DNA of 54,652 bases from Candidatus Pantoea deserta (GTDB lineage Bacteria; Pseudomonadota; Gammaproteobacteria; Enterobacterales; Enterobacteriaceae). Below, in pieces: positions 37,701-44,451 of this stretch. A model generated the notes under the pieces. It saw nothing but the letters and a program-made list of their open reading frames with translations, ran no database searches and was not told where the DNA came from. Position numbers and translations under genes: made by a program. Every line of letters begins with the position of its first letter. Position 1 is the first letter of the stretch. Where the stretch lies: NCBI RefSeq assembly GCF_003813865.1, contig NZ_RMVG01000026.1, positions 1-54,652 of the forward strand. Direction: 5' to 3'.

Positions 37701-40700
37701 GAGGCTAAAGGCGCGCAGGTTGACAGCCAGCAGGGCGCTGTTGGCATAAGCGCAAACGACATTCACATTGGCGATGCGCGTCAGTTTGTGTCTGATCAAG
37801 ACAGCGAGCAGAAGCGCGAAGGCTCAACGAAAAGCAGTCGTGAAAGCCTGGCGACGCGTGAATCCAGCACCGGTAGCACCTTCAGCAGCAGGCAGGGCGT
37901 TACGGCGATTGCCCGTGAAGGCGATATTACGCTCACCGGGAGTACGCTGCACAGCGAACAGGGCGCCGTTGCGCTACAGGCAAAAAATGATGTCCTGCTG
38001 GCCAGCGCAACAGAAAGTGAGATGCAATTCAGTGAGTCGCATGCCAGTAAGAAGGGTGGTCTGAGCAGCAGCAGCAGCCACACTCTGACCGACGACCGCA
38101 GCACGCGAGAAAAAGGATCGCTGCTCAGTGGTGAAAGCGTGACGGTTCTCGCTGGTCACGATCTGACCGTGAACGGCTCGGCCGTCGCCGCCGACCAGGA
38201 TGTCCGTCTCCAGGCGGGCAATAACGTGGATATTCGCGCCGCGACAGAAACTGAGTCTCACTACCTGCTGGAGGAAAAGAAAAAAAGCGGCCTGCTGAGC
38301 AGCGGCGGTATCGGCTTTACCATCGGCACGCGGTCGGAAAGACATGAGGTTGACGAAAAGGACACGACCCAGAGCCAGAGCGTCAGCACGATTGGCAGCA
38401 GCCAGGGCAGCGTCTCTTTTACGGCAGGAAATCAGCTGCACATCGGAGGCGCTGACCTGATCGCGGGCAGGGATCTGAGCCTCACAGGGGACAGCGTGAA
38501 GATCGACCCAGGCTTTGATCAGCGCACCCGCACTGAAACCTTTGAATCAAAACAGAGCGGCGTCAGTGTGGCGCTGTCGGGTACGGCAGGCAGTGCGCTG
38601 AACACGGCCGTCGGCACGGCGCAGCAGGCGAGAAAAGAGAGCGACAGCCGCCTCAGTGCGCTACAAAATATTAAAGCGGGGCTTTCCGGTGCGCAGGCAT
38701 TGCAGGCACAGAGAAAAGCGGATGCGTCCGGTCAGGAGAGCGGCAGCACCTTTGGCGTGAGCATCTCCATCGGGGCGCAGAGTTCTGCCTCAACGCAACG
38801 GCAGGAACAGTCGGTGTCATCCGGCTCGACCCTGACCGCCGGTCATCATCTGAACATTACGGCAACCGGCCGTCAGGGCGGTGCCAGCAGCGGCGATATT
38901 GATATTACCGGCAGCCAGCTGAAAGCGGCAGGCGATGCCACGCTTGACGCCGCGCGCGACCTGCGTCTGTCTGCCGCGGCCGACACGCAGCAAACAGAGG
39001 GCAGCAACAGCAGCCACGGCGGTAGCGTAGGCGTCAGCCTCGGCGTGGGACAAAACAGCGGCTTCAGCGTGTTCGCCAGCGGCAACGCGAGCCGGGGCAG
39101 CGAGTCGGGCAATGGCACCTTCTGGAACGAGACCACACTGGACAGCGGCGGGGAGGTGAGACTGCACAGCGGGCGAGATTCCGTGCTGTCAGGCGCGCAG
39201 GTGAGCGGGGAAACGGTCACTGCCGACGTAGGCCGTAACCTGACGGTGCAGAGTCTTCAGGACAGCGAGCGATATGATGCTAAGCAGAGCAGCGTCAGCG
39301 GCGGGATTAGTATCCCCATCGGAGCTGGTTCGGGATCGGCAAACATCAGCGTGACAAAGGACGCACTGCACAGCAACTTTGATTCGGTCAAAGAGCAGAG
39401 CGGGCTGTTTGCGGGCGCGGGCGGGTATAATATCCGGGTGGAAGGGCACACGCAGCTGGACGGCGGGGTTATCGGCTCGACGGCCATGGCGGATAAAAAC
39501 CGGCTTGAGACAGGGACGCTGGGCTGGAATGAAATTCACAATCAGGCTGAGTACACTGCGAAGCATAGCGGCGGCTCGTTCAGCACTGGTGGACCGGTGG
39601 GAGCGAACCTGCTGGCGGGCATGGCGGGCGGGGTGCTGTCGGGCGTAAATAGCGGCGGAGAGGCATCAGGCACCACGCGCGCGGCGGTGAGCGAGGGAAC
39701 GATAGTTATCCGTGATCCGGACAATCAGCAGCAGGACGTAGCGGCGCTGAGCCGGGACGTGGTGCACGCTAACGACGGCAGCATTAGCCCGATATTTGAC
39801 CGGGAGAAAGAGCAGAACCGGCTGAAGGCGGCGCAGCTGATAGCGGAAGCGGGGATGCAGGCGGCGGACATCGCGCGGTCGGAAGGGGAAATCGCAGGAG
39901 AAAAGGCGAAGCGCGACCCGAATAAACTGGCCGACGCCAGAGCGCAGCTGGAAAGAGAAGGAAAGGCATTTACGGACAGGGACGTAGAAAAGCTGGCGTA
40001 CGACACGGCGCTGAAGCCGTTTGGTACGGGCAGCGCCGTTCAGCGGGCGGTTCAGGCGGCCACGGCGGCGGTGCAGGGGCTGGCGGGCGGCAATATCGCT
40101 CAGGCAGTGAGCGGCGCGGCCGCGCCGTATCTGGCCGAACAGATACATATTTATACGGCAGACAATCCGGAAGCGAAGGCGATGGCCCATGCGGTCGTCG
40201 GGGCGGTAGCGTCGTACACGTCGGGCAACGCTGCGCTGGCGGGTGCCGCGGGCGCGGTAAGCGGCGAGCTGATGGCGCAGCTGGTGATGAAGGAGCTGTA
40301 TCCGGGTAAGGCGGCGGGAGACCTGTCAGAGACGCAAAGGCAGACTGTCAGCGCGCTGGGGACGCTGGCAGCGGGACTGGCGGGTGCGGTAGCGGGCGAC
40401 GGCGCAGCAGACGCGGTGGCCGGGGCGCAGGCGGGGCGGAATGCGGTTGAGAATAACTCGCTGTCCGGTGACCAGGCGCGGGCAACGGCGAAGCAGGCCG
40501 CAGAATTCCTGAAGAATCAGGTCAGAGAAAAGCTGGGTGAAGGCACTACTTCTGCTATTGCGAACGCAATAATTAATGGCCTTGCTGATACCGGCGATGC
40601 GGCGTTAGGCGGAGCTGATTACGCTGCTGATGCGGCAATGGCACTGGCGTCATGTGCTGCCAGAGACGGTTACTGTGATACGGCTCTGAAAGACCTTGCC

Positions 40701-41219
40701 GGGAAGAATCAGGCGGTGGCAGACAGCGTTAAGGCGCTGATGAGTAGCGATACCTGGTCTGCGGTTGCTGATACCATCAAACAGGCATCCGAAGGGAATC
40801 AGGTGGCGCTGGAAGCCACGGGTGGGATGCTGGCCGGAATTATATTACCGGGCAAGAAAGTGCCAGGTACCCTGAAGGCTGTTGATCCGACGATTAAGAT
40901 TGCAACGGGGCAAGCCGTAGGGGTCTTTGAGAAAAGCCTTGCTAACCTGCCTCCCGGAGAACGTATAGCCATCATAAAACAAACAGCTCCGAAGGTGGCC
41001 GCAGAGCACGGCATGGTTAAAGATAATCAACTGACTAAAAAGAATGGTGGCCGTGATGTGTATCGTGGGCAGGATGGCAATCTTTATGCGCTTGATACGC
41101 AGCATGGGCGATTTGAAGTCGTCAGTCCGAAAGGTAAGCATCTCGGTGAAGTTGATTTCTCTATGCAAGTGAGAAAACCTGCTGATCCATCTGGCGGTCA
41201 TAACTTGAAGGTGAAGTAA
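31767..41219 (+). CDS. cdiA: CdiA contact-dependent inhibition exoprotein with colicin E3-like toxin
   Basis: A 3150-residue TpsA exoprotein. In order: an extended signal peptide (N-K-H-C-Y-R-L-I-F-S, then the hydrophobic core near residues 50-64); the TPS secretion domain (about 65-300) with G-N-P-N-L and A-N-P-A-G-I-V-C-N-G-C; FHA-1 type repeats (about 530-1240); a non-repetitive receptor-binding-like block with a Tyr/Pro-rich stretch (about 1240-1690); FHA-2 repeats (about 1740-2600); and a pretoxin domain ending in V-E-N-N at residues 2894-2897 (40446-40457). The C-terminal toxin ends with A-L-D-T-Q-H-G-R-F-E and G-K-H-L-G-E-V-D-F. Asp3110, His3113 and Glu3117 align with the colicin E3 catalytic residues, so cleavage of 16S rRNA at the decoding site is predicted. 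The stop overlaps cdiI by one base. Confidence 0.9.
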   Translation: MNKHCYRLIFSRTHGELRVVSELARSCSTEPGQRRGTGAPRLWVTLRRTVWLLGLAMFAGPATAGIVADGRAAPGQRPEVIATQNGLPQVNIVAPNQAGVSHNQYQQFDVDQKGAILNNSARMTSTQMAGMIQGNPNLRPDAAPAKIILNEVNSNNPSQLRGFMEVAGGRAQVIVANPAGIVCNGCGTINAGRMTLTTGKPQLNADGSLAGYQVERGVVRVEGGGLNGDARHDTEYVDVLARAVEINAGVWAKEQVSVVAGRNRVSADGVTATSLASDGSARPEVAIDMGQMGGMYSGHIRMVGTEAGIGVRNQGGHLQAAKTLIVTSEGKLSWQPGAQESMTEAGGDIQLTARDDIDHQGKLYSGGMLSVKSRNGKITHSGTLAAAGNVQLTAASGIESRGNLLAGSDVTGQLVRDADLLLESQGDIQASGALLSKKQVQPGSAQVDVSGAPPGAGRITLNARQGNVVLRQAVVDSRELLINAAGDVDARQAQVRSARWDVSASQLFNQQAVWTQTGGEVSRFALSGLLDNSDGTVEAQTLTLTSGALNNQRGRLVALDGAAQNWRVSGLLDNRHGELGSNGDLSLEASRFNNQGGTIQSRSSLAFITGGDLDNASGNLLAGQALRISADGMLNNQSGTLTGDRIQLSAQRLNNNKGTLSSAKALTLKARQDIDNTQGILIAGENLNVNTEGELLNDGGTLQGSGQATLTAKGVSNQAGKILSGQQLRLTASERLDNRSGEISGEWLTLTTCRMNNAQGKVIARQALSLTAQQSLNNAGGLLEAGSILNARSEGDWDNHEGTAQGGSEVSASAREFNNTGGRLQSAGNLTLDSAGDIINRTGKITAQNRLVVNWAATDLLDNDGGSLQSGSDLSLRGGQLNNRQSGLVLSQQTISLDLAGDWDNSGGTLVGKGNTRVRAASLHNHQGKVHSGGILTLKTASLDNSEQGKISSQTTLDMQSDYLTNRDGGLILGTDNTSVTARNIDNRGGRMQSASAMTISGVVQLDNRQGQILANGALNIAAEWSATDSLLSLLNQQGQIRSGDALTLRTRTLDNQNGTLLGLRSLTLSAQQDYSRSAGETIGSNGTVAFSVSGVFSNLADWLLPGNLNLTAASIINPATLAGKTVALTTALMRNSGRLEADKLTLNVDTLDNAAALMGDHITVQGRVIDNHGAAAVIAATDSLTLRAGEQLLNRDGALLYSGDRLNLHSDDLIENRASSIEADGDVTIEAARLENLRTGLVIEREAEQSDYKWHRYNYYWRSYGSAVNTDKSSMASTTQQLTFQDDIAAQANPYGTLLAIDEPGKRAKVRVKNIQGQMIDLWINYLALKPSEDGSYAMTFYETRGFRQRNVPTPYQNTVWREHNIGRLEQWDPDKHIDIDNAPFVTDYSNFRERTVTGTLARDRLVSEGVGARILAGGNMTLHTSRQLLNDASVITANGNLTQSGGGQVENRGYSVNERRQEVIVDHYDKDTQHWYPTFNLDETTALTTIDGVITGNGNVAINGASITNTTDSQAQISQLEAALQAVDAERAEYERNPLAFTAEEAAYQTGDMQFGAGGTISPLRHPLLPAELALTALQHLDKVATSIPDNSLFRQQIAPGSPFLVVTDERFTSRDKFISSDYLLSRVGYDPSQAHKRLGDGFYEQRLVREQVLALTGKPSVKGWDAMEQYQQLMNNGSKVAQDFHLEPGVALTPEQIAALQQDIVWLVSETVDTASGSQTVWLPKVYLAPTTLRLTGDGAVIGGGNLQLSAESVTNAGNLFADKALSVDAGSFLHQGGDISADSISVQADTLAMSTNLQDALRQATMNAADITLGGTDIRLVGAKLDATGDLNLSARNSLDILAATSSRSADLEVISGAMGNRTNSGMEEAGSRMAHISGEWQQASGSELKAGVNLSLTAGQDITLRGSQASAGGTAQLQAGGDIRLMAETTTNRTHLEADSSTSSVSNSREEDRLLLSTLSGDRGVRLVAGQQLEAKGAQVDSQQGAVGISANDIHIGDARQFVSDQDSEQKREGSTKSSRESLATRESSTGSTFSSRQGVTAIAREGDITLTGSTLHSEQGAVALQAKNDVLLASATESEMQFSESHASKKGGLSSSSSHTLTDDRSTREKGSLLSGESVTVLAGHDLTVNGSAVAADQDVRLQAGNNVDIRAATETESHYLLEEKKKSGLLSSGGIGFTIGTRSERHEVDEKDTTQSQSVSTIGSSQGSVSFTAGNQLHIGGADLIAGRDLSLTGDSVKIDPGFDQRTRTETFESKQSGVSVALSGTAGSALNTAVGTAQQARKESDSRLSALQNIKAGLSGAQALQAQRKADASGQESGSTFGVSISIGAQSSASTQRQEQSVSSGSTLTAGHHLNITATGRQGGASSGDIDITGSQLKAAGDATLDAARDLRLSAAADTQQTEGSNSSHGGSVGVSLGVGQNSGFSVFASGNASRGSESGNGTFWNETTLDSGGEVRLHSGRDSVLSGAQVSGETVTADVGRNLTVQSLQDSERYDAKQSSVSGGISIPIGAGSGSANISVTKDALHSNFDSVKEQSGLFAGAGGYNIRVEGHTQLDGGVIGSTAMADKNRLETGTLGWNEIHNQAEYTAKHSGGSFSTGGPVGANLLAGMAGGVLSGVNSGGEASGTTRAAVSEGTIVIRDPDNQQQDVAALSRDVVHANDGSISPIFDREKEQNRLKAAQLIAEAGMQAADIARSEGEIAGEKAKRDPNKLADARAQLEREGKAFTDRDVEKLAYDTALKPFGTGSAVQRAVQAATAAVQGLAGGNIAQAVSGAAAPYLAEQIHIYTADNPEAKAMAHAVVGAVASYTSGNAALAGAAGAVSGELMAQLVMKELYPGKAAGDLSETQRQTVSALGTLAAGLAGAVAGDGAADAVAGAQAGRNAVENNSLSGDQARATAKQAAEFLKNQVREKLGEGTTSAIANAIINGLADTGDAALGGADYAADAAMALASCAARDGYCDTALKDLAGKNQAVADSVKALMSSDTWSAVADTIKQASEGNQVALEATGGMLAGIILPGKKVPGTLKAVDPTIKIATGQAVGVFEKSLANLPPGERIAIIKQTAPKVAAEHGMVKDNQLTKKNGGRDVYRGQDGNLYALDTQHGRFEVVSPKGKHLGEVDFSMQVRKPADPSGGHNLKVK

Positions 41220-41539
41220 TGAAGCTCATTGATTACAAAGAAACTGTTATATCGAGAGGGGCAGTTTTTAGATTACCTGCGACTTGGCCATATGAAAAAT
41301 GGGTTGATTTTATGTTGTTTGAAACTCAAGACGATGAACGACCATATGGTTTAATTGTTTCATCTGGATATAAAGCAGGGCTGCTTTTAGTCAAGTTGCC
41401 TATTGAAAGTATTTCAGATGAAAGTCATGGATTAAGTACCCGATGGGTTATCAATAATTGGGCTAAATGGATTTATCCTGAATGCAATATTGAAGATGTT
41501 CATATCCTCGCTGAATATGTAGCAACGCCCATTGAGTAA
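41219..41539 (+). CDS. cdiI: CdiI immunity protein to the CdiA toxin
   Basis: A 106-residue, AT-rich soluble protein whose start overlaps the cdiA stop (TAATG), the standard position of CdiI. It carries R-G-A-V-F-R-L-P and W-V-D-F-M-L-F, then W-V-I-N-N-W-A-K-W-I-Y-P-E. It does not resemble the immunity protein of colicin E3. I have a weak recollection of an Imm45-type family with a similar beginning. Its presumed job is to bind the nuclease domain and protect the producer and its siblings. Function is inferred from position and gene overlap. Confidence 0.75.
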   Translation: MKLIDYKETVISRGAVFRLPATWPYEKWVDFMLFETQDDERPYGLIVSSGYKAGLLLVKLPIESISDESHGLSTRWVINNWAKWIYPECNIEDVHILAEYVATPIE

Positions 41540-41544
41540 AGAAA

Positions 41545-41572
41545 TCCCAGCCAACCGGCTGGGACTTTACTT
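41545..41572 (+). terminator. cdiBAI terminator
   Basis: The 8-base-pair stem TCCCAGCC/GGCTGGGA with tetraloop AACC lies five bases after cdiI, with T-rich flanks on both sides. It can close both cdiI and the convergent symE-like gene. Confidence 0.65.
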
Positions 41573-41583
41573 TTATCAGTCAG

Positions 41584-41832
41584 TTACCCTTCAGTCGCCA
41601 GCCGGATGATCAGCTGTCCCGGCCCGCTGATCACCTCGATCTTCTGTCCGGTCGTAAAGCCCAGCGCTTCCAGCCAGCGGCCTTTGATCGTGAGCTGTGG
41701 CAGCAGATTCGGCTGGCCTCTGTTAGGCCGGTATCCCGCTTTGTAATAATGCGCCCGCGATCCGCTGGCGGCGGTTATGGGTGTGTATGTCTCTGACTTA
41801 TGGTGCGTGTCGCGCGGGGTAAACGGCCACAA
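41584..41832 (-). pseudogene. SymE-like toxin gene, probably lacking its native start
   Basis: The encoded 75-80 residues contain the SymE-family core Y-K-A-G-Y-R-P-N-R-G, then P-Q-L-T-I-K-G-R-W-L-E-A-L-G-F and G-Q-K-I-E-V-I-S-G-P-G-Q-L. SymE-type proteins have an AbrB-like fold and act as RNA- or nucleoid-targeting toxins, often near Rhs or CDI loci. Here the frame has no ATG or GTG at the expected place; only a TTG at 41832 without a ribosome site. The family N-terminus seems cut at about D-T-H-H-K-S-E, where the sequence passes into the orphan module read on the other strand. I therefore mark it as probably broken. Confidence 0.6.
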
Positions 41833-41835
41833 ACA

Positions 41836-42326
41836 GTGAAAAAATTGATTAGAGCTTCCTTAAGCTTCGGGGCAAATGGGGCCGTACAGATAATCTCTGG
41901 TAATACTGGTGATAAATTTGATTACATTGGATTCTTGGCGTCTGGCCCAACTGGAGTGGCAACTGCCGGAAAATCCTATTATACAAGTCAATTACTGGGG
42001 GCGGGTCGCGCCTACATGACAAGTCAGATAACTGGTCAGGATAGTAAAGTAGCCGTGCCAGGAAGTATGGCTGGTACTGCATTAGGCTATGGTGTAGGCG
42101 GAACAATTACTAATAATTTTGAATCGCAATACATCAAAAACCAGCTGGGAACGGACGCTAGTAAAAATGCCTAAAATATTCTGAATCGTCATATGGTCAT
42201 GGATATTTACTGAAAGGCGGTGAAATGAGTCCATTACCTGGGACACTTGGTGGATTTGGTGGTTCATTAATATCCGAAGGTGCAAGCAGTGTGACTCAAA
42301 AAAAAGCAATTGAAGGTGATAAATGA
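41836..42326 (+). pseudogene. Orphan CdiA-CT module A, frameshifted, no VENN
   Basis: From about 41842 the plus strand reads L-I-R-A-S-L-S-F-G-A-N-G-A-V-Q, then D-K-F-D-Y-I-G-F and T-A-L-G-Y-G-V-G-G, a glycine-rich pattern seen in membrane-active CdiA C-terminal domains. This frame stops at 42174. Another frame (shifted -1, or +2) continues from about 42190 with Y-G-H-G-Y-L-L-K-G-G-E and G-F-G-G-S-L-I-S-E and ends at a TGA that overlaps the next gene's ATG (42323-42326). One indel near 42160-42190 thus splits a former toxin. The 5' part with VENN is missing, replaced by the symE junction. Confidence 0.6.
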
Positions 42327-42541
42327 AACATCCTATATTAGAGCTTATGAAAATAATGTTTTTTATGGCAGTTACATTTTCTATAGGAATAGTAATTAGC
42401 ATTTGGCTTATCACTCGAGAATCAATCCCTTTAGATGTGTATGTAGAATATGGGATTATTGGTGCTATTGTCGGGTTGTGGGGAGGAGCTGGCACTTGGC
42501 TAATATTTTATCTGCAAATACGAAGGCGTTATCGTAAGTAG
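42323..42541 (+). CDS. Membrane immunity protein of orphan module A
   Basis: A 72-residue protein with two predicted membrane helices (residues about 8-28 and 42-62) and a basic end (R-R-R-Y-R-K). Its ATG overlaps the toxin stop as ATGA. Two-span membrane immunity proteins are typical partners of pore-forming or ionophore CDI toxins. The frame is intact although its toxin is broken. Very AT-rich compared with the core genes. Confidence 0.6.
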   Translation: MKHPILELMKIMFFMAVTFSIGIVISIWLITRESIPLDVYVEYGIIGAIVGLWGGAGTWLIFYLQIRRRYRK

Positions 42542-42546
42542 TTTTT

Positions 42547-43263
42547 GTTGAGAATAATGAAATGTCTGGACTGGAAGGGTTTGGCACTGGCTTCCAGAAG
42601 AATGTCCAGGCTCAGGGTTCGGTGGTAAATAATACCAATCTTACTGATGAAAATGGCAAAGTACTGAATCCGGCAACACCAGAGGAAATTAAGTATGCTT
42701 CTGATAAACTTGTAACAGGTGAATTACCGGAAGGTGTCAATATCACTAAAGCTATTGTAGAAGGTTATCAGGATGGCGTGATGATTGGAGCAGCATGGTA
42801 TCTGGGACCAGCAGCCTCAGCTGGTAAGGTGATTGGTGGTGGAGTCATTGCAGAAATTGCCAACGGGAGCAACCAATGGTTTGACCTGAGTCAGCCGGGT
42901 AATGAAAACAAAAGCTGGGACTGGAAAAGCAGCGCCAGTGCAGGCATTGCGGGTATGCTTGCTCCGGGAAGGACTATCGGACAAAACGTCGGAATAGCGG
43001 CTGGCAGCGCATTTTTCACCGATGAACCTGATACAGGATCTATTGGTGGGGCTACTGCTGGAACATGGGCCGGTGGAATGTTTGGGGAATATGCACCAGG
43101 CATTGTAAATTCATTAACTGGTAAAGAAATACCTGGCTTTATATTTGACGCGACAGGTTCCTTTGGTAGTGAAGTTTTAGGTGAATATATAAAAGATGCA
43201 GTAAATGGCACACAGCCATATTCCGAGAAAAATAAGGGGTGGGAGAGTGATTGCCTATATTAA
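42547..43263 (+). CDS. Orphan CdiA-CT module B (VENN pretoxin plus toxin)
   Basis: The frame begins with V-E-N-N-E-M-S-G-L (codons from 42547), the boundary motif that opens CdiA C-terminal regions, with no start codon of its own before it; the first ATG is at 42562. The body of about 235 residues contains A-W-Y-L-G-P-A-A-S-A-G-K, Q-W-F-D-L-S-Q-P-G-N-E-N-K, and G-F-I-F-D-A-T-G-S-F-G-S-E. These glycine-rich membrane-like segments suggest a pore-forming or ionophore toxin, which is inference. Without a secretion part it can act only after recombination into cdiA. The frame is intact, and its end overlaps the immunity gene. Confidence 0.65.
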   Translation, partial: VENNEMSGLEGFGTGFQKNVQAQGSVVNNTNLTDENGKVLNPATPEEIKYASDKLVTGELPEGVNITKAIVEGYQDGVMIGAAWYLGPAASAGKVIGGGVIAEIANGSNQWFDLSQPGNENKSWDWKSSASAGIAGMLAPGRTIGQNVGIAAGSAFFTDEPDTGSIGGATAGTWAGGMFGEYAPGIVNSLTGKEIPGFIFDATGSFGSEVLGEYIKDAVNGTQPYSEKNKGWESDCLY

Positions 43264-43495
43264 GTTGCTTATATATTCATGTGTCTTTTGTATTGCACTC
43301 GGTTTCCTACTTATTGGTGGGGGGGCATTTTTTATCTATTTAGCAAAAGGGTGCTTTTTTTTTCCTGTCTACCATGTGGAAAGGATTTTTGTTTTTGGGT
43401 GTATAGCTGGCTCTGCGATTACTCTGGCCACAATAGTATTTAATCTGATAGATAAGTTTACCGTACGTAAAAAGCCACCCTCGGCCCCTGACTGA
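43247..43495 (+). CDS. Membrane immunity protein of orphan module B
   Basis: An 82-residue protein starting with GTG at 43247 inside the toxin's 3' end (17 bases of overlap). It has two or three membrane spans (C-V-F-C-I-A-L-G-F-L-L and F-V-F-G-C-I-A-G-S-A) and a basic tail. An in-frame upstream ATG at 43205 would extend it but lies deeper in the toxin. Its position and membrane character mark it as the immunity partner of module B. Confidence 0.6.
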   Translation: MIAYIKLLIYSCVFCIALGFLLIGGGAFFIYLAKGCFFFPVYHVERIFVFGCIAGSAITLATIVFNLIDKFTVRKKPPSAPD

Positions 43496-43533
43496 AATTA
43501 ACAACAATCTCAGTCTTTGCTGCCGGGGTTGTT

Positions 43534-44215
43534 GTTGAGAATAATCTGCCAGGTGGCAGTGAATGGCTCCAGGCGGAAAAGGCAAGGGAGCATGGTGCTG
43601 ATGTTCTCTCCTGTCGTGATAATCCTTCCGGTGAAGCCTGTAAGCGGGGGCAGGCTGAAAATAAAGCTTATGCAGCCGCATTAGCGACAGGTAGCGTTGC
43701 GCTGTTACCGGGTGGTGCTCAGGCTATATGGTTACTCGGTGCCGGGACAAATGCCGGGATGCAGTATGCAGATGGAGGTGAAATAAACCCGGTCAACTCA
43801 GTGGCAGCAGGCTGGATAAATGTGATAACCATGGGGCTGGGCTGGAAAGGGACAATAGCCTGGAATGCGGCAGGTGGAGCATTAACCAACGCCATAAACG
43901 GAGATGATCCCCTTACAGGGGCAATAACAAATGGAGCCGGGGCCGGGTTTGGATATGGGGTTGGCAATTATGTGGTGAAGCCTGCTGCAACTACAGTTGG
44001 TAAATGGATAACCGGTGGCTGGAATCCTAAATTCGATCCTACTCTACTAAAATATACTGAGGTCAAAGGGCAGCCAGGTCTATCTAAAGAATTGGTACCG
44101 AGTAAGATCCCTGGCGCTGTGGGTAATATGGGGGGCTTCTATTACATCAGAAATGACGGGGGCTGAACTACAAAAAGTCATTAATGATAAACTTAAGAAA
44201 AGAGAGCATGAATGA
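43534..44215 (+). pseudogene. Orphan CdiA-CT module C, frameshifted at a G run
   Basis: The VENN boundary is at 43534-43545 (V-V-E-N-N-L-P-G-G-S-E-W). The frame runs through a cysteine pair (V-L-S-C-R-D...E-A-C-K-R) and membrane-like glycine-rich segments (G-F-G-Y-G-V-G-N-Y) to a stop at 44166. In the neighbouring frame the protein continues G-A-E-L-Q-K-V-I-N-D-K-L-K-K-R-E-H-E and stops at 44213-44215, overlapping the immunity ATG at 44212 as ATGA. Removing one G from the five-G run at 44158-44162 would join the two parts. A one-base insertion, phase variation or a sequencing error is therefore likely. Confidence 0.65.
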
Positions 44216-44442
44216 AATTATTTATTTGCAGTCTTTTCCTCATGGTTGTTTCCATGCTTTCAGGAATTACAATTGCTGAATTGTCTTATTTCATATTGCT
44301 TATCATTAAATACTTAGCGTATGAGGAAGTTGATTTTAGATGGTCCGAGGTTTTAAGAGGTTTAAGGATAGGATGTGGGGGAGGGGGAATTCTAGGTTTT
44401 GGCATAGTCTTGTTTCGCTTGCTTGGTATAAAAGGATTTTAA
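44212..44442 (+). CDS. Membrane immunity protein of orphan module C
   Basis: A 76-residue protein with two membrane segments (residues about 3-36 and 55-72; S-L-F-L-M-V-V-S-M-L-S-G and G-G-I-L-G-F-G-I-V-L-F). It is AT-rich, with a ribosome site AAAAGAGAG. Its ATG overlaps the restored stop of toxin C. Same type as the other two membrane immunity genes of this array but not obviously similar in sequence. Confidence 0.6.
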   Translation: MKLFICSLFLMVVSMLSGITIAELSYFILLIIKYLAYEEVDFRWSEVLRGLRIGCGGGGILGFGIVLFRLLGIKGF

Positions 44443-44451
44443 GGATTTGTT

